Assembly (NCBI GenBank): GCA_946480555.1
Contig: CAMLLE010000220.1
Location: 1 to 5,900 of the forward strand
From: an uncultured Verrucomicrobia subdivision 3 bacterium
GTDB taxonomy: Bacteria; Verrucomicrobiota; Verrucomicrobiae; Limisphaerales; CAMLLE01
Reading direction: 5' to 3'
DNA: 5,900 bases
Shown: positions 1-5,900 of the stretch, piece by piece
Layout: each line of letters begins with the position of its first letter
How positions within the stretch are numbered: position 1 is the first letter of the stretch
Notes under the pieces: model-generated
What the model was told of the DNA's origin: nothing
What the model saw: only the letters and a program-made list of their open reading frames with translations
Database searches by the model: none
Program-made: the position numbers and the translations under genes

Positions 1-167
1 ATGACCAAGAAAATTTCATCGCTCAGGGGAACCTGATTTTATGATCGATGGGAAATCATCCGACTAAATCAGACGATGAATTGAATGAGTCGAATCCCCT
101 TGGAAAAGCCTATGACAGTGCATTTGAACCGCGAAACGATCGCCTCAAGCATCAACTGTTCGTGCGG

Positions 168-187
168 CTTGGCCGGACTTGGCCAAG
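168..187 (+). other. Leader hairpin, 7-bp stem with 6-base loop
   Basis: CTTGGCC at 168-174 pairs perfectly with GGCCAAG at 181-187 around the loop GGACTT. The same CTTGGCC word also recurs directly at 178-184, so the right arm lies in both a direct and an inverted copy. No T run follows on either strand, so it is not an intrinsic terminator. It could be an RNA structure in the operon leader or chance. A role with the downstream NusG paralog is only a guess. Confidence 0.3.
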
Positions 188-233
188 AGGTAAAAATTCG
201 AACATGAATTTCGGCGCACTCAATTTTCATACG

Positions 234-255
234 CGGCATTTTCACGAAAACTCCG
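234..255. promoter_or_regulatory. Imperfect 22-bp dyad, operator-like
   Basis: The arms CGGCATTTTC (234-243) and GAAAACTCCG (246-255) surround the two-base centre AC and match symmetrically at 8 of 10 positions. The mismatches sit between the outer CGG/CCG and the inner TTTTC/GAAAA. A two-base centre is too short for an RNA loop, so a site for a dimeric DNA-binding protein is the better reading. It lies about 80 bases before the antiterminator start, where a regulator could control the operon. No regulator gene is visible in the window, so the function is inferred only from symmetry and position. Confidence 0.25.
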
Positions 256-337
256 TGCAATTTCACAACAACTCTTCCGCAATCAGCTTGGCTTCGCTTC
301 TGCTTGGAGTCGGTCGATCACAAAAGATGTCGTCAGT

Positions 338-961
338 ATGCGAGATGATCTGCCAACAGCAGCAGTGGAGCCGGTGAATGGAGAATCAATCTCCTCGCGC
401 AGCTGGTTTTGTGTTCAAACACATCCCAAGCATGAACACATCGCGGCAAATCGTCTGACGACTGTCAGCGGCTTCGAAGTCTTCAATCCCCAGATGCGCT
501 TCCGCCGCGCGACCCGCCGCGGTCCTGTGTGGTTCACGGAATCCACTTTTCCTGGATACATCTTTGTCCGTTTCGATCTCGGCCGCGATCTGGATGTCGT
601 TCGCTACTCGGCGTCTGTTTCAAAAATTGTCCATTTCAATCGTGGTTATCCGAGCATACCCGAAAGGCAAATGGCGGAGCTGCGTGCGTTGTTTGGCGCG
701 CAGGATCTCGTCGTCGTAACTCAGGAGATTTCACCCGGAGACAAAGTCAGGATCGTCGGCGGCGCTTTTAATGACTTGGTTGCAATCGTGCAGCAAGTGC
801 GGCCTGCGGGAGATCGCGTGCGCGCTCTGCTGGAATTTCTCGGACGAATGACGCTGGTTGAACTGGATGTCACCAGCGTCCGGCTGGAGGAACGTTGCGT
901 TCCGTTGAATCATCCGTTGAACACGGAAGCGGGAGAGCGCGCTGTCGGAATCGCGCGCTGA
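338..961 (+). CDS. NusG-family transcription antiterminator (RfaH/UpxY-like)
   Basis: This protein of 207 residues is a specialised NusG paralog. Such proteins bind the elongating RNA polymerase and suppress pausing and termination in long polysaccharide operons. The N-terminal NGN domain begins at S22-W23 (SWFCVQTHPKHE) and contains the typical TFPGYIFVRFDL segment at 70-81. A linker leads to a KOW domain from about 131 (SPGDKVRIVGGAFNDLVAIV) to about 177, and the last 25 residues look disordered. ATG 338 has no clear Shine-Dalgarno sequence. In-frame GTG codons at 365 and 374 also lie before the NGN domain, so the first 12 or so residues are uncertain. It is the first gene of the cluster, where RfaH- and UpxY-type factors usually sit. 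Housekeeping NusG is unlikely, since no secE or ribosomal protein genes follow. The family is secure; the exact subfamily is not. Confidence 0.88.
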   Translation: MRDDLPTAAVEPVNGESISSRSWFCVQTHPKHEHIAANRLTTVSGFEVFNPQMRFRRATRRGPVWFTESTFPGYIFVRFDLGRDLDVVRYSASVSKIVHFNRGYPSIPERQMAELRALFGAQDLVVVTQEISPGDKVRIVGGAFNDLVAIVQQVRPAGDRVRALLEFLGRMTLVELDVTSVRLEERCVPLNHPLNTEAGERAVGIAR

Positions 962-970
962 ACCGCGCGC
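953..970 (+). other. GC-only hairpin across the antiterminator stop codon
   Basis: GCGCGC at 953-958 can pair with GCGCGC at 965-970, leaving the loop TGAACC, which contains the TGA stop (959-961). A one-base-shifted register also gives six GC pairs. No T run follows, so it does not look like an intrinsic terminator. It sits just before the strong ribosome binding site of the flippase gene and might affect coupling or transcript stability. Alternating GC runs arise easily in such sequence, so chance is possible. Confidence 0.3.
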
Positions 971-983
971 CAATCAGAAGTTT

Positions 984-991
984 GAGGAGGG
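984..991 (+). promoter_or_regulatory. Strong Shine-Dalgarno sequence for the flippase gene
   Basis: The sequence GAGGAGGG contains a full AGGAGG core at 985-990. Two tandem GTG codons follow, at 993 and 996. Spacing from the core is 2 bases to the first and 5 to the second, so the second GTG is the better start. It is the only strong ribosome binding site I see in the window; the other genes have weak or no such sequence. Confidence 0.7.
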
Positions 992-995
992 AGTG

Positions 996-2327
996 GTGAC
1001 ACAACCAGTGGCGGAGCCCTTGCCACACACGGTCAACCCAATGAAACGAAAACTGAAACTGCTGGCGAGCGTGAGCGCCCTGCAGATGATGGTTCAGGGA
1101 GTTTCCGCACTTGGAGGATTGCTCCTGGTGCGGGTGCTGGAGAAGCGGGAACTCGCCGCCTACACCATCGCCGTAAGTCTCCAGATGATTCTGAATCTCC
1201 TCACGGATCTCGGCATTGGCTCCGGGCTGAACGCAATCGGTGGCCGTGTTTGGAAGGATCGCAGCGCGTTGAGCCGGCTGGTGGCTACTGCGTTTGCCTT
1301 CCGAAAGCAGCTGGCCCTCGCAGCCGTGCCAGTCGGCATCGTGATTTCCATTCTGATGCTCCGGCAGATCGAAGTTCCGTGGCTGAAAGTGGCGGCATTA
1401 ACCGCCATCGGGATCGGGAGCATCTGGGCGATGTGGACCATCAGCATCTATGCGGTGCCGCTGCGGTTGCACGGCAAATACCTTGCAGTGCAGGGTGCCG
1501 AACTGGCCGCCGCTGCGGTGCGTGTGCTCTCGTTCGGAGTTTTGGCGTTTGTTTTTCTCGATGCAACAACGGCATTGCTGGTGGTGGTGGCGTCCTCGGT
1601 TCTGCAAGCGCTCGTCCTACGGAAACTCAGCCGCGAATTTGTCGATGACTCGCCAGCAGCGGACGACGGGCAACGCGCCGAAATATCCACGCTGGTGAAG
1701 CGCCAGTATTTTCCGGTGATCTTCTACGCGTTTCGCGGACAGATTGCGATCTGGTTGATTGCTCTGTTCGGCACGGTGGAGAACGTCGCTGAAGTTGGGG
1801 CGCTCTCGCGCCTGGGAGTTTTGTTTGCCATGACGGGAAGCGTCGTAAACAGCCTGGTGCTGCCGACGTTTGCGCGCTGCGATTCGCTGCCGCGCTTGAT
1901 GCGTTTGTTTGCCGCGGCGATCGTCGCTTATGTTGCTTTTGGCAGCCTGCTCTTCGCTGCCGGGCTCTTTATTCCCGGGCAATTGCTGTGGCTGATCGGT
2001 CCGAAATACTCCGGGCTGACAGAGGAACTCCCGTGGTTGCTGGGCGGCTCGATCGTCGGCGGTTTTGCCGGATTGCTGTATGCGCTTGCGTCCGCGCGCG
2101 CGTGGATTTGGCAGGCATGGATTTCGCCAGTGGTAACCATCGCATTGCAAGTGGTGCTGTTGTGGACATTGGATCTGCGCGACGTGAAGGGAGTCCTCGC
2201 ATTTGGATTCTACTCCACGCTGCCGGGCCTGCTGGCCAATGGCTACCTTGTGGCTCGCGGTCTTCTGGGCAGCCATGCGTCCGGCCGGATCATCCGCGCA
2301 ACTTCTCCGCAACCGATGGCCAGCTGA
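996..2327 (+). CDS. Wzx-like polysaccharide flippase (MOP superfamily)
   Basis: The product is a very hydrophobic protein of about 443 residues, the usual length for Wzx/RfbX-type flippases that move lipid-linked sugar units across the inner membrane. I count about 11-12 membrane segments, roughly at residues 28-45, 55-78, 105-121, 132-153, 168-187, 190-207, 240-259, 268-292, 303-336 (possibly two), 346-367, 370-392 and 400-424. The basic stretch MKRKLK just before the first segment fits a cytoplasmic N-terminus. The motif LIGPKYSG near residues 333-340 resembles late-loop sequences of polysaccharide export flippases. GTG 996 was chosen from Shine-Dalgarno spacing. GTG 993 adds one residue, and ATG 1041 would drop the first 15 but has no ribosome site. 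It follows the antiterminator by 34 bases. The superfamily is assigned from topology and context; the transported glycan is unknown. Confidence 0.82.
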   Translation: MTQPVAEPLPHTVNPMKRKLKLLASVSALQMMVQGVSALGGLLLVRVLEKRELAAYTIAVSLQMILNLLTDLGIGSGLNAIGGRVWKDRSALSRLVATAFAFRKQLALAAVPVGIVISILMLRQIEVPWLKVAALTAIGIGSIWAMWTISIYAVPLRLHGKYLAVQGAELAAAAVRVLSFGVLAFVFLDATTALLVVVASSVLQALVLRKLSREFVDDSPAADDGQRAEISTLVKRQYFPVIFYAFRGQIAIWLIALFGTVENVAEVGALSRLGVLFAMTGSVVNSLVLPTFARCDSLPRLMRLFAAAIVAYVAFGSLLFAAGLFIPGQLLWLIGPKYSGLTEELPWLLGGSIVGGFAGLLYALASARAWIWQAWISPVVTIALQVVLLWTLDLRDVKGVLAFGFYSTLPGLLANGYLVARGLLGSHASGRIIRATSPQPMAS

Positions 2328-2352
2328 TAAACTGCAACCCCGAAGTGTTTTC

Positions 2353-3279
2353 ATGAACTCATCCGTCTGCACACTATTTGAAGGGCATTACCACTATGGC
2401 GTCGGAGCGCTGGTCAGCTCGCTGCACGCGCAGGAATTCCGCGGCACCGTCTTTGCGGGTTATCGCGGCGACCTGCCGCCGTGGGCGCGGCGCGCCGAAC
2501 GCGTTGAGGGGGGGTATGACTTTCGCGTCACGAGCGGCTTGAAGATCAAATTCATCCGGCTGGAAACCAAAATGCATCTGACGAACTACAAGCCAAGTCT
2601 GATGCTGGAGATATTCGAACGGCACTGCCCGGAAACCGAATCGCTCTTCTACTTCGATCCCGACATCACGGTGAACTGCCGCTGGTATGTCTTCGAAGAC
2701 TGGGTCGAAGCTGGCGTGGCACTTTGCCACAACACCGGCGCCTGGGTTCCGAAAAGCCACCCGTTCCGCCATTCCTGGAGGAAGTTTCTCGCGGAAGAAC
2801 AAATCCCCTGCCGACGCGAACTCGACGAGTATTTCAATGCCGGATTCGTCGGCGTGAACAAGCGCGACATCAGCTTCGTGCAGCAGTGGCAACGCACCAT
2901 TCAGTTGCTTTCCGAACGCGGGTTGATCGACACCGAAAGACTTTCCGCCGGGAAGCGTTCCTATGCGTTCAATGCCGTGGATCAGGACGCGCTGAACATC
3001 ACTACAATGATTTCAGATGCCGAAGTGAGTTCCATGGGCGAAGAAGCGATGGGTTTCGCATACGGCGGCAGCGGCAGCCTGATGCTGCATGCGTTGGGCA
3101 CGCCGAAACCCTGGTCAAAGTGCTTCCTCTGGTCGGCGTTGCAGGGCAGGAAACCTTCACGCGCCGAAAAGCTCTACTGGGATTTCGTGGACCATCCCAT
3201 CGCTCTCTACTCCGCGACGGAAAAATTCATGAAGAAGGCAGATCTGTTTTGCGGCCGTTTGGTTGGGCGAATCCTCTGA
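2353..3279 (+). CDS. GT8-like glycosyltransferase (GT-A fold)
   Basis: This protein of 308 residues probably transfers a sugar from a nucleotide-sugar donor to a growing glycan at the cytoplasmic face of the membrane. Its motifs fit family GT8 or a close relative. FYFDPDI at 99-105 carries the metal-binding DxD (D102, D104), FNAGFVGVN lies at 161-169, DQDALN at 210-215, and the C-terminal metal and phosphate motif H246..G249..K252-P253-W254 is complete. No signal peptide or membrane segment is seen. The frame stays open upstream to 2203, but that part lies inside the flippase gene. ATG 2353 opens directly into the first strand (SSVCTLFEGHYHYGVGAL), so it is preferred despite lacking a Shine-Dalgarno sequence. 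It starts 25 bases after the flippase stop. Seven G residues at 2508-2514 are a possible slippage site. Donor and acceptor cannot be read from sequence. Confidence 0.8.
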   Translation: MNSSVCTLFEGHYHYGVGALVSSLHAQEFRGTVFAGYRGDLPPWARRAERVEGGYDFRVTSGLKIKFIRLETKMHLTNYKPSLMLEIFERHCPETESLFYFDPDITVNCRWYVFEDWVEAGVALCHNTGAWVPKSHPFRHSWRKFLAEEQIPCRRELDEYFNAGFVGVNKRDISFVQQWQRTIQLLSERGLIDTERLSAGKRSYAFNAVDQDALNITTMISDAEVSSMGEEAMGFAYGGSGSLMLHALGTPKPWSKCFLWSALQGRKPSRAEKLYWDFVDHPIALYSATEKFMKKADLFCGRLVGRIL

Positions 3280-3290
3280 ATACAAAAGCT

Positions 3291-4070
3291 ATGAACCAGC
3301 AAACTGACTACAAACCGGTCTTCTACTCGTCGCGGAAGGAAGGCGTGCGAAACTCTGCGGAAGAGATCGTTCCGCTGATTGTCGATTGGCTCAATCCGCG
3401 CAGCGCGGTCGATGTCGGCTGCGGCGACGGTGTGTGGCTTTCGGTGCTGTCCCGGTTCGGCGTGACCGACGTGGTGGGAATCGATGGAAACTGGGTCACA
3501 AAGGACATGCTCGAAATCGAGAGCGACCGTTTCCAGCCGCGCGATCTGAGCAAACCCATCGAAGCGAACCGGCAATTCGACCTCGTGCTTTCGCTCGAAG
3601 TCGCCGAACACCTGCCGCCGGAAGCGGCGGAAACCTTCATCGATTCTCTGGTGGGCTTGGGCCCGGTGATCGTGTTTTCCGCCGCGGTGCCCAAGCAAGG
3701 CGGCTGCTCTCATGTGAACGAGCAGTGGCCCGAGTATTGGATCGAGCTGTTCCGCAAGCGCGGCTGCATCGCGATCGACTGTTTCCGCAGCCGGCTGTGG
3801 CATCGCTCAAATGTGAGCTGGTGGTACGCGCAGAACCTGTTCCTTTTCGTGGCGCAGGAAGCCGCCGGAAAATTTGCGGAGCTGCAACAGCATTCGCACA
3901 ACACCCGACCGTTCTCGGCGGTGCATCCGCGAATGTTCCTTGAGAAGCTGGACGGCGCCGATCTGCGAAATCAATCGCTGCGCAATCTCCTGAGTGCAAT
4001 TCCGCCCGTGCTCAGCCGGACGATGAAATCGCGCTGGAAGCGATTGAGTCAGTTCAGTTCAAACCTTTGA
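3291..4070 (+). CDS. Class I SAM-dependent methyltransferase
   Basis: The 259-residue product has a Rossmann-type methyltransferase core. Motif I, AVDVGCGDGVWL, lies at residues 39-50, and the acidic residue ending strand 2, which should bind the ribose, is D65 in VVGIDGNW. FDLVLSLEVAEHLP at 96-109 is the post-strand-4 motif with the typical EVAEH signature. The next strand reads GPVIVFSAAVP, followed by a likely substrate region rich in W and H (HVNEQWPEYW; WHRSNVSWWYAQ). Family knowledge places such proteins in glycan clusters as sugar or chain-end methyltransferases, but small-molecule or lipid substrates cannot be excluded. The frame continues upstream through the GT8-like gene; ATG 3291, 11 bases after that gene's stop, is the sensible start and begins MNQQTDYKPVFYSSR. 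No strong Shine-Dalgarno sequence is present. The last 55 or so residues are basic and unassigned. Confidence 0.82.
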   Translation: MNQQTDYKPVFYSSRKEGVRNSAEEIVPLIVDWLNPRSAVDVGCGDGVWLSVLSRFGVTDVVGIDGNWVTKDMLEIESDRFQPRDLSKPIEANRQFDLVLSLEVAEHLPPEAAETFIDSLVGLGPVIVFSAAVPKQGGCSHVNEQWPEYWIELFRKRGCIAIDCFRSRLWHRSNVSWWYAQNLFLFVAQEAAGKFAELQQHSHNTRPFSAVHPRMFLEKLDGADLRNQSLRNLLSAIPPVLSRTMKSRWKRLSQFSSNL

Positions 4071-4080
4071 TTGGGTTTCA

Positions 4081-4998
4081 ATGCGTTCCATCCACATCAG
4101 CGTTGCCCTGGTCACGCGTAACCGGCCTGAAAGCCTTGAGCGGTGTCTTGCGAGCTGGCGGGCACAATCGGTTCAGCCGTTTGAGATCGTCGTGTCGGAC
4201 GATTCGACGCCTGACTTCGCGCCGCTCGTGGAAGCGGTCGTGCGCAAGCACGGCGGCGTTTACGTGACTGGCCCGCGCCGTGGTTTGGCGGCGAATCGCA
4301 ACGTGGCTTCGTGCGCCTGCATGGGCACGCACATCCTGTCCGCGGATGACGATCAAACGTATCCCGAGGACTACCTCGCGGGAATTCTCGCGACGCTCGC
4401 ACTGGATTCGCGCCGGGTTTGGATTTTTCCCGAACGCCCGCCCGGCCAGCCCCAGGCACGGATTGGCTGCCCGGCGCAATTGCATCGCAGTGGCTTCGGG
4501 CATCGTCCCGAGGATCCTTCGGACTGCGCCTCGATCGCCGACGGATCAACGCTGTATCCGCGGGAGATTTTTGATTCCGGATTGCGCTACGATGAAACCT
4601 ACCGCTTTGGCGGATTGCACTATCTTTGGGGCAAATGGCTGGCGAAACATGGCTGGCGCATTTCCTACTCAGACCGGGCTTTTCTCTGGCATCATGGCGA
4701 AACCGAGAACCGCGCGGTGAAACTCGATTCGCTGCGCCTGCAATTGGAGGCAACCACCTACGTTTCATTTGCAAACGCCCTGTGGATCGAGCGTTCGCCG
4801 CGAATGTTCGGCTGGGCCATGCTCTACCTGATGCGGCGGATGCTGCTTCCCACCTCCATCAAAGGTTTCCAGATCAAGACACGGATCACGCCCGCCAGCG
4901 CGGTGCGCGCAATCGCAAATGCCATCCAGGCACGGCGCCTTTACACCTTTCACCGCGAAAGAATCGCGGTCGGACATGTATCACTTCTTCCGCAATAA
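4081..4998 (+). CDS. Family 2 glycosyltransferase (GT-A fold)
   Basis: This 305-residue protein opens with a classic GT2 nucleotide-binding half. SVALVTRNRPESLERCLAS at 7-25 is strand 1 and helix 1, VVSDDST at 37-43 holds the first acidic pair, RGLAANRN at 67-74 is the donor-site loop, and LSADDDQTYPEDY at 86-98 holds the metal-binding D89-D90-D91. The C-terminal half has FGGLHYLWGKWLAKHGWRI at 176-194, then ISYSDRAFLWHHG. In many GT2 enzymes the first of these places an acidic ED pair, but here it reads H180-Y181, which may indicate a divergent acceptor site. The last 90 residues include a moderately hydrophobic, amphipathic stretch (about 236-262) that could touch the membrane. ATG 4081 lies 10 bases after the methyltransferase stop, without a clear Shine-Dalgarno sequence. 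The end overlaps the next gene by 23 bases. The transferred sugar is unknown. Confidence 0.85.
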   Translation: MRSIHISVALVTRNRPESLERCLASWRAQSVQPFEIVVSDDSTPDFAPLVEAVVRKHGGVYVTGPRRGLAANRNVASCACMGTHILSADDDQTYPEDYLAGILATLALDSRRVWIFPERPPGQPQARIGCPAQLHRSGFGHRPEDPSDCASIADGSTLYPREIFDSGLRYDETYRFGGLHYLWGKWLAKHGWRISYSDRAFLWHHGETENRAVKLDSLRLQLEATTYVSFANALWIERSPRMFGWAMLYLMRRMLLPTSIKGFQIKTRITPASAVRAIANAIQARRLYTFHRERIAVGHVSLLPQ

Positions 4999-5900
4999 GA
5001 CTGTGGTGTTCCTGAGCGGGATGCCGTGGAATTACTACCTCCATTCCTACCGCTCGCTGTTCGCCCGTGAACTGGCGAAAGGAAACCGGGTGTTCTGGAT
5101 CAATCCGCCCAGGCGCAATCCGCTGAAGGCGATTGCAGAGAATCGCGCCATCAAGCAGCGAGATAATGGCGTGACGGTCTTCACACCGTGGCTGCCCAAA
5201 AGCCAGTACGGCGCGTTGAACTTCATCGATGTCCTCCTGCTTTTGCTGCAACTGCGCTGGGTCGTTGGAAAACTGAACCGTCCCGAAACCGTGTTCTGGT
5301 CCGTCTATTACAGCCATTTCGAAGTGATGCCGAAAGTGCCGGAAGCAACGAAGATTTACTGGCCCGGCGACACGTTCGAACCCGCGCGGGAACTCGGCTT
5401 TCTCGGCTGCTACGATCTGATCATGCCGCTGACGGAGGCGAAGGAATCCATCGTGCGCACCTGGTATCCGCGGAAGTCGATGCTCTCCACGACGGGATGT
5501 GACTTCGATCGATTCCGCGCCGCGGAAGGCGGTGAACTGCCGGCAGAACTCGCACAGTTGACGAAGCCGATTGCCGGTTACGTGGGAAACATCAGCTCCT
5601 TTCGCCTGGATTTCGATCTCATGGCGGACACTGCCGCGGCGCTGCCAAACGTTTCGTTCGTTTATGTCGGCGCCATGGACAGTGATCCTCAAACGGCCGC
5701 CGCCGTTGACACCCTGAAGGAACGATTGGCGAACGTGCATTTCCTGGGGCATCGCGATTACGAAGACCTGCCGCGCTACATCAATGGCTTCGATGCCGGT
5801 GTGATTCCCTACAAGCTGACGTCGTTCAACCTCGGTTCCAATCCCAACAAGGTCTATGAATACTTCGCGCTGGGCAAACCGGCGGTCAGCGTTGCGCTGC
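4976..5900 (+). CDS. GT-B glycosyltransferase, GT4-like, cut by window end
   Basis: An open frame runs from ATG 4976 to the window edge with no stop, giving 308 visible residues. The start, MYHFFRNKTVVFLSGMPWNY, matches the opening strand of GT-B enzymes related to TuaH-type and other GT4-like transferases. A hydrophobic helix lies near residues 85-98. The second Rossmann half starts with IAGYVGNISSFRLDFDLM at about 200-217, continues with VSFVYVGAMD and VHFLGHRDYEDLPRYI, and reaches FDAGVIPYK and NPNKVYEYFALGKPAVS at 289-305, which contains the donor-binding E295 and G300-K301-P302. Family members are commonly near 370-400 residues, so perhaps 60-90 residues lie outside. ATG 4976 sits 23 bases inside the preceding gene in another frame, consistent with translational coupling. 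No upstream in-frame start lies nearby. A long open frame on the opposite strand across 4886-5752 is a shadow of this gene. Substrates are unknown. Confidence 0.85.
   Translation, partial: MYHFFRNKTVVFLSGMPWNYYLHSYRSLFARELAKGNRVFWINPPRRNPLKAIAENRAIKQRDNGVTVFTPWLPKSQYGALNFIDVLLLLLQLRWVVGKLNRPETVFWSVYYSHFEVMPKVPEATKIYWPGDTFEPARELGFLGCYDLIMPLTEAKESIVRTWYPRKSMLSTTGCDFDRFRAAEGGELPAELAQLTKPIAGYVGNISSFRLDFDLMADTAAALPNVSFVYVGAMDSDPQTAAAVDTLKERLANVHFLGHRDYEDLPRYINGFDAGVIPYKLTSFNLGSNPNKVYEYFALGKPAVSVAL

Larger units (their letters stand above)
1..337. other. Non-coding leader upstream of the antiterminator gene
   Basis: No convincing gene is seen here. The base composition is visibly richer in A and T than the genes that follow. 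Near the left edge, two + frames end quickly (stops at 34-36 and 42-44), so either could be the tail of an upstream gene, but the piece is too short to judge. A reading frame at 48-377 is open but looks non-coding: its third codon positions are not GC-biased like the real genes, it has no recognisable motif, and it runs 40 bases into the antiterminator gene. Because a NusG paralog follows, this stretch is the natural place for the operon promoter and 5' leader, but no clear -35/-10 pair could be read. It holds one hairpin and one dyad, listed separately. No ops-like GGCGGTAG sequence is present. Confidence 0.5.

Noticed and set aside
41..67. Possible 8-codon leader peptide (ATG 41 to TAA 65-67) behind AGGGGA at 25-30
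   Set aside because: The spacing of 10 bases is acceptable, but the peptide is tiny, has no run of regulatory codons, and several such frames are expected by chance.
223..265. Repeated ATTTTCA/ATTTCA words (223-229, 238-244, 260-265)
   Set aside because: Spacing is irregular (15 and 22 bases) and short A/T-rich words recur easily; not enough for a regulatory array.
48..377. Open frame of 109 codons in the leader
   Set aside because: It has no recognisable motif, its third positions lack the GC bias of the neighbouring genes, and it overlaps the well-supported antiterminator gene by 40 bases.
1575..1593. GTG-rich short repeat in the flippase gene
   Set aside because: It simply encodes a Leu-Val-Val-Val membrane stretch and is too short to be a meaningful repeat.
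2203..2352. Upstream extension of the GT8-like frame
   Set aside because: It lies mostly inside the flippase gene, and the conserved fold begins right after ATG 2353.
1617..2372. Long opposite-strand frame across the flippase gene
   Set aside because: It has no motif, a composition rich in R, Q and A, and full overlap with a clear membrane protein gene.
2374..2892. Opposite-strand frame across the GT8-like gene
   Set aside because: It is a mirror frame of GC-biased coding sequence with no recognisable domain.
2724..3290. Upstream extension of the methyltransferase frame
   Set aside because: The translation is arginine-rich shadow sequence of the GT8-like gene, and the family core begins after ATG 3291.
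3207..3803. Opposite-strand frame across the methyltransferase gene
   Set aside because: It is a shadow frame; the + strand holds all the conserved methyltransferase motifs.
4886..5752. Opposite-strand frame of 288 codons
   Set aside because: It opposes the GT-B gene, whose + strand translation has family landmarks; the antisense product has none.

Overview
The window reads as the front part of a surface- or exopolysaccharide biosynthesis operon on the + strand of a moderately GC-rich bacterium. Six genes run in one direction with gaps of 10-31 bases, and the last pair overlaps. A specialised NusG paralog heading a glycan cluster, the moderate-high GC, and mostly weak or absent Shine-Dalgarno sequences would fit a Verrucomicrobia-like organism. 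That placement is inference; no marker gene here proves it.

Layout: 1-337 is an AT-richer leader with no convincing gene but with two symmetric elements (hairpin 168-187, dyad 234-255). 338-961 encodes a NusG/RfaH/UpxY-type antiterminator. 996-2327 encodes a multi-pass Wzx-like flippase and has the only strong ribosome binding site in the window. 2353-3279 encodes a GT8-like glycosyltransferase. 3291-4070 encodes a class I SAM methyltransferase. 4081-4998 encodes a family 2 glycosyltransferase. 4976 to the window end encodes a GT-B (GT4-like) glycosyltransferase, open at the right edge and starting inside the preceding gene.

Likely joint function: the NusG paralog loads onto RNA polymerase and lets it read through the long operon. 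The glycosyltransferases add sugars one by one to a lipid-linked oligosaccharide at the inner face of the membrane. The methyltransferase may methylate a sugar or chain end, and the flippase moves the unit outward. No polymerase, initiating sugar transferase or export gene is visible, so the cluster must continue beyond the window. I see no CRISPR array, tRNA, rRNA, insertion sequence or defence system. The parts are individually familiar, and I do not see a clearly new type of system. The items most worth checking are the leader elements, the odd acceptor-side motif of the family 2 transferase, and the edge-truncated overlapping gene.
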